A stretch of 64,000 nt of DNA from Hymenobacter glacialis (lineage in GTDB: Bacteria > Bacteroidota > Bacteroidia > Cytophagales > Hymenobacteraceae), in assembly GCF_001816165.1 (NCBI RefSeq), contig NZ_MDZC01000028.1:28235-92234 (forward strand). The letters run 5' to 3'. This document shows, piece by piece, positions 25,641 to 33,859 of the stretch. Below the pieces are notes generated by a model. That model did not search any database. It saw only the letters and a program-made list of their open reading frames with translations, and was not told the origin of the DNA. Position 1 is the first letter of the stretch. Each line of letters begins with the position of its first letter. The translations under genes were made by a program, and so were the position numbers.

Positions 25641-28301
25641 TCAAAATACCTGATACGTCACGGCCAGGTAGTAGAGGCCGCCCACGCTGGGGCCGCCCAG
25701 GTAGGTCACGTAGTAATTGTTGAGCACGTTGCTGGCACCGAGTTTGAAGCGTAAGTCGGCCTTGGGTAGGGTGTAGCTTGCCTGGGCATCGAGGGTGTGG
25801 TAGGCGGGCACCTTGCCATTCACCAGGAAGGTTTGGGAATAGTAGCCCTGCTGCCAGCGGTAGTTCAGGCCGAAGCCGATGTGTTGGTACACATTTTCGT
25901 TGCCGGCGCTTAGGTTGTAGGCCCAGCGCGGGGTGTTAAAGCCGTCTTCGAGGCCATCGCTGCTTTCGGTTCGGGCCAGGCGGGTGTAGGTGGTGTTGGC
26001 CCCTACGAAGTAGCTGCGGGCCAATTCGTAGCGCAGGCCGACTGTGCCGCCATAGTTGTATACCTGGCTCTGGGAGTTGGTCCAGAGGCGGTAGCGGGCC
26101 TGACCGGCGCGGGCGTTGAGCGTGGTGGCTACGGTGCTGAGGTCGGCCGTGGTGATGGGCGTGCCAGCGGCCGTGACTGGCACGTAGGCTTCCACCTGGG
26201 CAATGAAGTCGCGGTAGGAATTATAGTAGAAATCCACATCGGCTACCAGCCGGCCACCGGGGCCCAGGGCCGCTTTGTAGCCCACCTCCAGCGAGCGGAT
26301 GTACTCGGGCTTGATATAGGTGTAGGGGTTTTTCACCAGCCGGCTCTGATTTTGGGCAATGGCCTGCTGGCGTTTCTCGGTCGCGGTTTGTGCCGAAGTG
26401 TTAGCGTTGATGGCAGCCGTCACGGCCATGTTAAACGCGTCGATGCTGGTGCGCAGGTGGCTATTCTCAAACACGCCGTCTGACATTACCCGCAGCCCGC
26501 CGATGCGCTTCACCTGCCCGCTGTTCACGTTGGAAAAGCCTTCAAACAGGCTCGGGAAGCGGTAGCCGCTCTGGTAGCTCAGGCGGAAATTATGCTGTTG
26601 CGTGGGCGAAAAAACGGCCGTGAAGCGCGGGTTGAACTTCACGTCGAAATAGTCGTTTTTGTCCACGCGCACAGTGGCGGTGAGGCGCAGCTTTTCAGCG
26701 AAAAACCGGCCGCCGGCCTGCAGAAAGCCGCCGGTTTTGGAGTAGGTCAGGTTGTCGGTGAGTGGGTTCTGGCCGGGCTCGGGGTTGATGAAGTAGTTGC
26801 CGTCGGGCACCACGAGGTAAGTGCGGTGGTCGGCCCCGGCCAGTAGGTCGAGGTGGGCGGGCACGCGGGTGCCTCGGCGGCGCAGGGCCTCGGCCAGGTT
26901 CACCTGGGCCTCGCCGTGGAGCAGGCTGGCCCGCACGCGCAGGGCCGCACCCACGTCCCAGTTGTTAATTCCTTGTAGCTCACTCAGGCGCTGATTGAAG
27001 GCGGCGGTGCCGGGCTGCAGGCGGCCGGCGTCGGCGGCGGTGCGGGCGGTGGCGTGGGCCTGGGCAATGGGCTGGCCGGCGGCTACGGCGGCGTTCCAGG
27101 CCCCGGTATAGTCGGCGTTCCACCGGGCATCGGGCTTGAAGCTGCGCTCCAGGTTTTCGCCCATCGAGCGCAGGTTGTAGCTCTGGCCGGTGTTTTCGCG
27201 GGTGAAGTAGGCGCGGGCCTGCACCACGGGCGTGGTGAGGGTGAGGGCGTGCTGCTGCAGGCGGTAGTCCCGCAGTCCGAAGCGATTCGAGCGCTGGTAT
27301 ACGTTGTCGAAGCCGGCCACGCGGTAGGTGTAGGCCAGCTCCGTACCGAGCCCGAAGCGGTAGTGCAGGGCCCCATCGGCCCGCAGGCTGCGGATGGTGT
27401 AGTCCACCAGGTCGCGCTCCAGATAGCCGGTGCGGGCCACCACGTACTGCCGGCCGCCGAGCGTGAGCGTGCTGCGGTCCGACGACTCGTTGCCGTAGCT
27501 GTTGGTGGGGTCACGGGCCGGGTTGTCGGCCCCGAGCAGGCCGGTAGTGGCGTTGCCCTGGGCAAAGAGGTCGGTCTGGTCGTTGGCCACCCAGTCGTAG
27601 GCGCGCAGGTAGGTGCCGTTTAGCTTAAAGGCCAGCTTGTCGGCCACCAGCACTTTGGCGTAGCGCACACTGGTTTCGGAGTAAATATTCTCGGCCGCGT
27701 CGCCCGCTCCGGACGTCTTTACATTCGAGTCGTTGAGGTGATTGACGCCCGTCTCCTGCCGTATGCTCAGCCCTGCGGAAGAGAACGGGTTCTTGGTCCG
27801 AAAATTTGCCAGTCCGTTGATGGCGTTCAGGCCGTAGAGCGCCGAGGCCGTGCCGGGCACAATCTCCACCGAGTTGATGTCCAGGTCGCTTGGCCCCAGT
27901 ACGTTGCCGATGGGCGCGCCAATGTGCGGCGCCTGGTTGTCCACGCCATCCACGAGCTGGGCAAAGCGCACGTTGGTGGTGTTGGTGAAGCCCCGGGCGT
28001 TGATGACCTTAAAGGCCAGGCTGGGCGTAATCACCTGCACACCCTTGAGGTGCTCAATGGCATCAAAAAACGAGGGCGCGGGCGTAAGGCGCAGGGCCCG
28101 CGGGTTGAGCTTTTCCACCGTCACCGGCGACTGCAGCAAGCTCTCTTCGACTCGCGAGGCCGATACCACTACTTCGGTTAAGTCCACGTTTTGGCGGGTG
28201 GTATCGGCCGGCGTGGCGGTTTGGCCTGCTGCCTGTAAAGTAGCTACCAACAAGCCGGAAAGCGCCAGCGCGCGGACCACGCGGAGTAGGGGTAGCATCA
28301 T
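25641..28301 (-). CDS. TonB-dependent receptor, predicted ModE-controlled
   Basis: Outer-membrane TonB-dependent receptor of 886 residues. The start is one of two adjacent ATGs at 28301/28298 after a short leader. The signal peptide ends near LQAAGQT, then a TonB-box-like segment VDLTEVVVSASRVEESLLQSPVTVEKL leads into the plug (SFFDAIEHLKGVQV ... FAQLVDGVDNQAPHIGAPIGNVLG ... VEIVPGTASALYGLNAINGLANFRTK) by about residue 190. A 22-strand-type barrel follows, ending in an aromatic residue (YYLAVTYQVF), as receptors of this class do. There is no N-terminal CarboxypepD_reg domain, unlike the receptor at 14704. It lies 51 bp behind a ModE-type gene, and that gap holds a ModE-like palindrome. Import of an oxyanion (molybdate or tungstate), free or chelated, is inferred from this context alone. 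Confidence 0.88.
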   Translation of the reverse strand: MMLPLLRVVRALALSGLLVATLQAAGQTATPADTTRQNVDLTEVVVSASRVEESLLQSPVTVEKLNPRALRLTPAPSFFDAIEHLKGVQVITPSLAFKVINARGFTNTTNVRFAQLVDGVDNQAPHIGAPIGNVLGPSDLDINSVEIVPGTASALYGLNAINGLANFRTKNPFSSAGLSIRQETGVNHLNDSNVKTSGAGDAAENIYSETSVRYAKVLVADKLAFKLNGTYLRAYDWVANDQTDLFAQGNATTGLLGADNPARDPTNSYGNESSDRSTLTLGGRQYVVARTGYLERDLVDYTIRSLRADGALHYRFGLGTELAYTYRVAGFDNVYQRSNRFGLRDYRLQQHALTLTTPVVQARAYFTRENTGQSYNLRSMGENLERSFKPDARWNADYTGAWNAAVAAGQPIAQAHATARTAADAGRLQPGTAAFNQRLSELQGINNWDVGAALRVRASLLHGEAQVNLAEALRRRGTRVPAHLDLLAGADHRTYLVVPDGNYFINPEPGQNPLTDNLTYSKTGGFLQAGGRFFAEKLRLTATVRVDKNDYFDVKFNPRFTAVFSPTQQHNFRLSYQSGYRFPSLFEGFSNVNSGQVKRIGGLRVMSDGVFENSHLRTSIDAFNMAVTAAINANTSAQTATEKRQQAIAQNQSRLVKNPYTYIKPEYIRSLEVGYKAALGPGGRLVADVDFYYNSYRDFIAQVEAYVPVTAAGTPITTADLSTVATTLNARAGQARYRLWTNSQSQVYNYGGTVGLRYELARSYFVGANTTYTRLARTESSDGLEDGFNTPRWAYNLSAGNENVYQHIGFGLNYRWQQGYYSQTFLVNGKVPAYHTLDAQASYTLPKADLRFKLGASNVLNNYYVTYLGGPSVGGLYYLAVTYQVF

Positions 28302-28311
28302 GAAAAGCAAC

Positions 28312-28335
28312 CGTTATATTTGCAAAGATATAACG
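28312..28335 (-). promoter_or_regulatory. ModE-like operator overlapping a TAnnTTTG promoter box
   Basis: The perfect inverted repeat CGTTATAT - 8 nt - ATATAACG lies 10 bp before the TonB receptor start. The arms resemble the enterobacterial ModE site (CGnTATATA-type halves with about 6-8 nt between). On the minus strand, bases 28330-28323 read TATCTTTG, an exact match to the Bacteroidota -7 box TAnnTTTG, so the promoter box lies inside the dyad. Binding there would repress. The box would give a leader of roughly 15 nt. No good TTG -33 element is seen. Confidence 0.65.
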
Positions 28336-28352
28336 ATGCGTGCCCATGGCAC

Positions 28353-28712
28353 TTACTCCTGTAGCCTGGTTGTCTCGGCGGCCATGAATGCTTGGAAGCG
28401 CGCCTGCAAGGCCTGAAACTCCGTGATGGCTTCGTGGCCGGCTGCGGTAACCACAGCCCCGCCGCCGCGGGAGCCGCCGGTTTGGGTGGTTAGCAGGGGC
28501 GCGGCGGCTTGGGCATTCATAGAGCGCACTAGGTCCCAGGCGCGCTTGTAGGACATGCCCATGGCTTGGGCGGCCTTCGAGATGGAGCCCAGCGCGGCGA
28601 TGTGCTCCAGCAGCTCCAACCGGCCGATGCCCAAAAAGCGGCCGTCCTCGGTTTCGAGCCAGAGGCGGCCGTTGAGGCGGTAGGTTTTGGTGGACAGGAG
28701 CAGCGTTTTCAT
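28353..28712 (-). CDS. ModE-type winged helix DNA-binding protein (no molybdate-binding domain)
   Basis: Single-domain protein of 119 residues matching the N-terminal DNA-binding domain of the molybdate regulator ModE. The visible signature is GRFLGIGRLELLEHIAALGSISKAAQAMGMSYKRAWDLVRSMN, then a Gly-rich wing GGSRGGGAVVTAAGHEAI and a C-terminal helix. ModE of E. coli has two additional TOBE-type domains that bind molybdate; these are absent, so how it senses metal is open. The start at 28712 (MKTLLLSTKTYRLNGRLWLE) is preferred; a longer frame to 28748 adds 12 residues. A box-like CATCTTTG (28724-28717) just upstream suggests a very short leader. It precedes a TonB receptor gene on the same strand. 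Confidence 0.88.
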   Translation of the reverse strand: MKTLLLSTKTYRLNGRLWLETEDGRFLGIGRLELLEHIAALGSISKAAQAMGMSYKRAWDLVRSMNAQAAAPLLTTQTGGSRGGGAVVTAAGHEAITEFQALQARFQAFMAAETTRLQE

Positions 28713-28943
28713 GTAGCAAAGATGAAGGAGGGCGGGCTGGAAACGCAACCTGCCGCCGCGGGCTGCGTGCGGGCGTTTGCAACTCTTGGCCGGAGCGCGC
28801 GTCAGTACCTGTTGAACAGGGGAGGGGCAGGCCTGAGTAAGCAGGCTGCCCGCCCAAAACTTATACCACCCGCACCAGTCGCCGTTGCTATCTTTCGGTA
28901 TCGGCAGCTGCCGAAACTGTGGGTACTCTTCTCATCACCGCGT

Positions 28944-31409
28944 ATGAAAAAACTAGTTCTCTCCGCCAGCTTGCTGCTAGCCACCGTAGCCGGGGCGCAA
29001 GCGCAGGATTTCCAGTACCAAACCCCGCCCAAGGCCCTGCAGGACCTGCTGCTGGCGCCGCCCACGTCGCGGGTCAGCCTGTCGTCCGACGGCCGGGTGA
29101 TGGCGCTGCTGCAAGTGCAGGATTTTCCCACCATCGCCGAGCTGTCGCAGCCCGAGCTGCGTCTGGCCGGCCTGCGCGTGAACCCCCGCACCAACGGCCA
29201 GAGCCGCGTGAGCTACGCCGTGGGCATCAAGCTCAAAACCTTGCCCAACGGCGCCGAAATCGACGTGAAAGGCCTGCCGGCTCAGGCCCGCATCAGCAGC
29301 GTGAGCTGGTCGCCCGACAATAAAACCATGGCCTTCGCCCTCACCACGCCCGGCTCTGGCACCGACGGCCGCGTGGAGCTGTGGGTGGCCGACGTGGCCG
29401 GCGCCAGCGCCCGCCGCCTGCTGTCCACACCCCTCAATGATGCCTTCGGCAACGCCTTCGATTGGGTGTCAGACAGCAAGACCATTGTGGCCTGCACCGT
29501 GCCCGCGGGCCGCGGTGCCGCGCCGGCCGCCGATGCCGTGCCCACCGGCCCGGCCGTGCAGGAAAGCGGCGGCGGTAAGAAAACTGCCGCCCCCACCTAC
29601 CAGGATTTGTTGAAAAGCCCCGCCGACGAGCGGCAGTTTGACTACTTCGCCACGTCGCAGCTGGTGAAGGTGAACCTGGCCGATGGCGCCACCCAGCCGC
29701 TGGGCCAGCCCGGCATCATTCAAACTGCCTCGCCCTCGCCCGACGGCAAGTACGTACTGGTGCGTACCCGCCACCGGCCCTATGCCTACACGCTGCCCAT
29801 CAGCCGGTTCCCGCAGCGCATCGACGTGCTGGACCTGGCCAGCGGCGCCCCGGTACGCACCCTGGCCGACCTGCCCCTGGCCGATGCCGTGCCCATTGGC
29901 AACGATGCCGCCGCCACCGGCCCACGCAACCACGCCTGGCGCGCCGACGTGCCCGCCACCATCAGCTACGTGGAGGCTCAGGACGGCGGCAACCCCAAAA
30001 CGAAGGCCGATATCCGTGACAAAGTCTTCACCATCGCAGCCCCCTTCACGGGTGCGCCGGAGTTGCTGGCGGCCCTGCCCATGCGCTTTGGCGGCCTGAG
30101 CTGGGGCACCGGCCAGTTGGCCCTCGTGGAAGGCTACCGTTGGGCCGACCGCCGCCAGACCACCTGGCAGCTGAACCCCAGCAAGCCCGACGCGCCGCTG
30201 AGCGTGCTCTTCGACGGCTCCTCAGAGGACAAGTACAACGACCCCGGCACGCCCTACGAGCACCGCAACGCCCAGGGCAAGTCGGTGCTGCTCACGGGCG
30301 GCGCCCTGGGCCAGACCATCTACCTGATGGGCAACGGCGCCTCGCCCGAGGGCGACCGGCCTTTTGTGGACGAAATGGACCTGATTACCAAGAAAACCGC
30401 CCGCTGGTGGCGGTCGCAGGCGCCGGTGTACGAAGTGCCGGTGGCCATCCTCGACGCCAGCGGCAAGAAGCGGCAGCTGCTCACCCGCCGCGAGTCGCTC
30501 ACCCAATCGCCGAACTACTACCTGCGCGACGCCACCAAAAAGGACAAGCTCACGGCCGTGACCAAGTTTCCGAACCCGTACGCGGCCTTTGGCGGCAGCT
30601 TCCCCAAGCAGGTGCTGAAGTACAAGCGCGCCGACGGCGTGGACCTGACGGCCGACCTCTACCTGCCCCCGAACTACAAGAAGTCCGACGGCCCGCTGCC
30701 CATGCTTATGTCGGCCTACCCGCTCGAATTCAAGGATAAGAGCACGGCCGGCCAGGTCACCGGTTCGCCGTTCACCTTCACGCGCCTCAATGGCGGCTCG
30801 CCGGTGTTCTGGGTTACGCAGGGCTACGCAGTGCTGGCCAATGCCAGCGTGCCGATTGTGGGCGAAGGCAGCAAAGACCCCAATGATACCTACATCGACC
30901 AACTGGTGAGCAGCGCCAAAGCGGCCATCGACGAAGGCGCCCGACTGGGCGTGGTCGACCCCAAGCGCGTGGGCGTGATGGGCCACAGCTACGGCGCGTT
31001 TATGACGGCCAACCTGCTTACGCACTCCAACCTGTTCAAGGCCGGTATTGCCCGCAGCGGCGCCTACAACCGCACGCTCACGCCCTACGGTTTCCAGGGC
31101 GAGGAGCGCAACTACTGGCAGGCGCAGGATGTGTACAACTCCATGTCACCGTTCAACTACGCCGACAAAATCAAGACGCCCATCCTGCTCATTCACGGCG
31201 AAGCCGACAACAATACCGGCACTTACCCCATCCAGAGCGAGCGATACTACGCCGCACTAAAGGGCCAGGGCGCCACCGCCCGCTACGTGGTGCTGCCCGC
31301 CGAGTCGCACGGCTATGCCGCCCGCGAAAACCTGCTCCACGTACTCTGGGAAACCAACGCCTGGCTGGACAAGTACGTGAAGACCCCCGCGCCGGAGCCG
31401 GCTAACTAG
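28944..31409 (+). CDS. S9 family peptidase, glutamyl-endopeptidase-like (S9D)
   Basis: Exported serine peptidase of 821 residues. The start at 28944 (MKKLVLSASLLLATVAGAQAQ) supplies the signal peptide; the long upstream extension is antisense to the ModE gene. An N-terminal seven-blade propeller region covers about residues 40-580 (VSWSPDNKTMAFAL, TASPSPDGKYVLVRTRHRP). The alpha/beta hydrolase domain then shows the triad: Ser near 681 in MGHSYGAFMT, Asp near 755 in HGEADNNTG and His near 788 in PAESHGYAARE. The stretch RSGAYNRTLTPYGFQGEERNYWQAQDVY is characteristic of the glutamyl endopeptidase branch known from chloroplast CGEP. A low-complexity Ala/Gly insertion lies around residues 185-215. 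It has its own terminator. Confidence 0.9.
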   Translation: MKKLVLSASLLLATVAGAQAQDFQYQTPPKALQDLLLAPPTSRVSLSSDGRVMALLQVQDFPTIAELSQPELRLAGLRVNPRTNGQSRVSYAVGIKLKTLPNGAEIDVKGLPAQARISSVSWSPDNKTMAFALTTPGSGTDGRVELWVADVAGASARRLLSTPLNDAFGNAFDWVSDSKTIVACTVPAGRGAAPAADAVPTGPAVQESGGGKKTAAPTYQDLLKSPADERQFDYFATSQLVKVNLADGATQPLGQPGIIQTASPSPDGKYVLVRTRHRPYAYTLPISRFPQRIDVLDLASGAPVRTLADLPLADAVPIGNDAAATGPRNHAWRADVPATISYVEAQDGGNPKTKADIRDKVFTIAAPFTGAPELLAALPMRFGGLSWGTGQLALVEGYRWADRRQTTWQLNPSKPDAPLSVLFDGSSEDKYNDPGTPYEHRNAQGKSVLLTGGALGQTIYLMGNGASPEGDRPFVDEMDLITKKTARWWRSQAPVYEVPVAILDASGKKRQLLTRRESLTQSPNYYLRDATKKDKLTAVTKFPNPYAAFGGSFPKQVLKYKRADGVDLTADLYLPPNYKKSDGPLPMLMSAYPLEFKDKSTAGQVTGSPFTFTRLNGGSPVFWVTQGYAVLANASVPIVGEGSKDPNDTYIDQLVSSAKAAIDEGARLGVVDPKRVGVMGHSYGAFMTANLLTHSNLFKAGIARSGAYNRTLTPYGFQGEERNYWQAQDVYNSMSPFNYADKIKTPILLIHGEADNNTGTYPIQSERYYAALKGQGATARYVVLPAESHGYAARENLLHVLWETNAWLDKYVKTPAPEPAN

Positions 31410-31451
31410 GCCAAGCTTGAGATTGATTCTGAAGCTGCTTGAAATTGCAAG

Positions 31452-31485
31452 AAGCCCGACCTATTTGAATTAGGTCGGGCTTTTT
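31452..31485 (+). terminator. Intrinsic terminator of the S9D peptidase gene
   Basis: AAGCCCGACCT and AGGTCGGGCTT pair perfectly around ATTTGAATT and end in a T-run, 43 bp past the stop. Confidence 0.88.
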
Positions 31486-31521
31486 CATTAAGTAGTCGGC
31501 TATAAGTAAACGCGTAAAAGG

Positions 31522-31611
31522 CGGTCGTGCAGAGCGCAGCATCTTGCTTGCAGCCGTAAATCAGTCGTTGAACGCTGTGAGAAAGATACTTCGCTGCGCT
31601 CTGCATGACGG
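31522..31611. repeat. Intergenic palindrome, diverged family A
   Basis: The arms GTCGTGCAGAGCGCAGC and GCTGCGCTCTGCATGACG pair with one mismatch at the outer edge, with a weakly paired centre. It follows the terminator of the S9D gene. Confidence 0.75.
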
Positions 31612-31775
31612 GTACTTTTGGCTCACTATTAAGGTTGATATTTGAAGATGCTGTTTAAATATCTCACCGTTTTCCTAAACGGGCCGAAGGTTCAAGTCGC
31701 TTACTTCCGGCAGAAATGTTAGCAGGGGATGATGTGCGCTGTTGGCAAAGCAAAATCGCAAGCGTTTGGTAAAAG

Positions 31776-32117
31776 CTACTCGCTACGATAGACAGCGGTA
31801 ACCACATTATCTGGTCCCAATACAACCGCAATCTCATGGGAAGAAAGAGAAGAAGCAGCGTACACGTAGGTTAGGCCCGTCCGTTGCAATGGGGCTTCTA
31901 TTCGTTGCGGGTTGCCCATGATGCGCAAAACCTGTCGCCGGTCCATCCCAATGGCCACCCGGCGCACGTTAAGCGCATTCTGCTGGGCTTGCCGAACCTC
32001 GGGACCGGTAGAAAAAATCCAGTAAACTGACAGGAATCCTAGCAGCATGAATCCGGAAACGGTTGTCAGAACATAGGGAATCCAGCGATGAAAAGTGCCT
32101 GATGATGAAGTGCCCAT
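31776..32117 (-). CDS. Membrane-anchored protein with a BamE/SmpA-like domain
   Basis: Small protein of 113 residues with one N-terminal membrane segment (IPYVLTTVSGFMLLGFLSVYWIF) and a periplasmic domain of about 70 residues. The domain begins NVRRVAIGMDRRQVLRIMGNPQRIE, the pattern of the SmpA/OmlA (BamE) fold, in which a conserved GM-xxxQVxxxxGxP turn leads into beta strands (TGLTYVYAASSLSSHEIAVVLGPDNVVTAVYR). There is no lipobox, so it is a transmembrane-anchored relative rather than a canonical BamE. Its role is unknown. It is flanked on both sides by copies of a CACCGTTTTCnnAAAC motif. Confidence 0.65.
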   Translation of the reverse strand: MGTSSSGTFHRWIPYVLTTVSGFMLLGFLSVYWIFSTGPEVRQAQQNALNVRRVAIGMDRRQVLRIMGNPQRIEAPLQRTGLTYVYAASSLSSHEIAVVLGPDNVVTAVYRSE

Positions 32118-32236
32118 GAATCACAAGGTAAGTGCTCGAAATATTGCAGCAGAGCTTCTTTCAATCACTAGAACGGTTAACATATAGAGCAAATCACCGT
32201 TTTCGCAAACTACTAAAGACGCAATCCGGCCGCTGC

Positions 32237-32776
32237 TTAGAGCTTCTTGTCGAAACGCCCGTTGGTGACGCGCACTGTGTCGCAGCCGGGCTGGTAAAGC
32301 GTGAAGGAAAAGGTGCCCGAAACGACGCCTTGTGTCAGGTCTAGCCGCGTAATCGTGAGGGTACCTTTTTGGTAGGTAACACGGGGAGGGTCCCCGATGT
32401 AGTCACAGGGTGAGGGCTGGCTCAAGTCCGTGTAAAACGCGGAGTTGCTGTTAGGCAAATCAAAGCTATAAAACCCTGCCTGTGTCACGTTCGCTGCCCC
32501 AAATGTGATGCCTTGTCGCACCTGATTGGGTTCAACATAGCGGTACGTCTTAACCTGCAAGGCCCCCCCCGCATAACCGGGGTCATAACTAACAGTGAAG
32601 TTGGGCTTACCGTTATTTCCCTGGGGAGTCCAGGGTTGGCCGTTGAGCAGGCAGCCAAAGGTGTTGGCCCCGGTCTGGGTAGCCGGGGGCAACTGGTCCA
32701 CCGGGGCGGGGTCGTTTTTCTGGCACTGGCTCAGACCCAGCAGGGCACCCAGCATCAGGAGTGGGTAGATTTTCAT
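32237..32776 (-). CDS. DUF6252-like lipoprotein
   Basis: Predicted lipoprotein of 179 residues. The start at 32776 (MKIYPLLMLGALLGLSQCQKNDPAP) gives a lipobox with the cysteine of LSQC. After a Pro/Gln linker comes TGANTFGCLLNGQPWTPQGN, the hallmark opening of DUF6252-type domains in Hymenobacter-like genomes. Beta-rich sequence follows (AGFYSFDLPNSNSAFYTDL, TYQKGTLTITRLDLTQGVVSGTFSFTLY) up to the ending DTVRVTNGRFDKKL. It is anchored in the outer or inner membrane; the ligand is unknown. A frameshifted paralog lies just upstream on the same strand. Confidence 0.78.
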   Translation of the reverse strand: MKIYPLLMLGALLGLSQCQKNDPAPVDQLPPATQTGANTFGCLLNGQPWTPQGNNGKPNFTVSYDPGYAGGALQVKTYRYVEPNQVRQGITFGAANVTQAGFYSFDLPNSNSAFYTDLSQPSPCDYIGDPPRVTYQKGTLTITRLDLTQGVVSGTFSFTLYQPGCDTVRVTNGRFDKKL

Positions 32777-33078
32777 GAAAGGGAGCGGCAAAGCAGAACT
32801 AGATTATTGCGATGCTCAAATGTACAGGCTCGGTAGGTGCACATACCAAGCAATCTTCCGCCTCTTTCGACTTCACGAACGGCCCCTATCACTGAATAAA
32901 CAACTTGCAGTTAAGTACATAGAACGCGATACAGGGGTGTTGTCAAGGCGACGCCCAGAGAAATTAATTGAACCCTCGTAATGCTGAACGAGGCGCGTTT
33001 ACCTTCGGACCCTTTTGCTAAACTTAAGCAGTCTTGCTATTTTGCCTCAGGCAGGAAACCGCTAGGGCGACAAAGGCC

Positions 33079-33616
33079 TTAAAAATGCGTGTCAAACCGG
33101 CCCTCACTAACCGTTACTCGTCCGCAACCGGGGGTTTCCAAGGTGAAAGTGAATCGGCCCGATACGATGCGGGCGACCGGGTCCCAACGGGTGATTTGGA
33201 CTGCAGCTGACTGACCGCTGCCCGTGAGGTATTGGCAATTCGTGAGGAAGTTCGAAAACACTAAAAGATTTTGCTTTGAATCATTAAGCTGGTAATTACC
33301 AGGCCCAGCGACCGGGTCAATCGCAAATTCTATCGATTGATTGGTGTTTGAGCTGCCGTTCGCGTTATTAAATGTCCGGCGACAACTGATACTAAGTCGG
33401 CTTTGATTCCATTCGGCGGCCAGTATCGGCCCATTAAAAGGACTGCCCGCCTGGGTCCAAAGCTGGCCGTTAAGCAGGCAGCCAAAGGTGTTGGCGCCGG
33501 TTTGCGTGGCGGGGGGGTAACTGGTCGGCAGGCGTGACCGGGGCGGGGTCGTTCTTGCACTTGCTGCACTGGGTGAGCAACACCAGGCAGAGGTAGAGGG
33601 GCAAGCGGCGGAGCAT
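33079..33616 (-). pseudogene. DUF6252-like lipoprotein with a frameshift in a C7 tract
   Basis: The paralog starts at 33616 (MLRRLPLYLCLVLLTQCSKCKNDPAPV, lipobox LTQC) and reads normally to DQLPP. There a run of seven C (G on the plus strand, 33511-33517) puts it out of frame. With one base fewer the frame continues as ATQTGANTFGCLLNGQLWTQ... through VSGRFTFTLETPGCGRVTVSEGRFDTHF to the stop at 33079, closely matching the neighbour's layout. Total length is 538 bp, one more than a multiple of three. It may be a true pseudogene, a phase-variable homopolymer or a sequencing error in the run. No other defect is seen, which favours a recent or reversible change. Confidence 0.8.
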
Positions 33617-33859
33617 GGCCGGAAGGTAACTCGGGCTTGTCATCGTTTGGCGTTTATTCGCTCCTTACTTTGAACTCGACGAAGCCGAAGTAGCTGTAAA
33701 CATCAAAATCTATGTTGTTTTAACGTTTGGTCTGCTGGAATCGGTCCTTGATGAGGCCTAAATCAGAGCAGACATTAAATAAATGCATCCAGTGATGCCT
33801 GCATGAAAAGCCGTAGGTTTGTGCTTGTAACAGGCCACTTAACCCGTGAAACCGCGTCA

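Noticed and set aside
31685..31710. Possible tRNA T-arm (GGTTCAAGTC)
   Set aside because: No matching acceptor, D or anticodon stems lie around it.
32775..32981. 68-codon plus-strand frame in the gap between the two DUF6252 genes
   Set aside because: It starts inside the lipoprotein gene on the other strand and shows no family pattern or start context.
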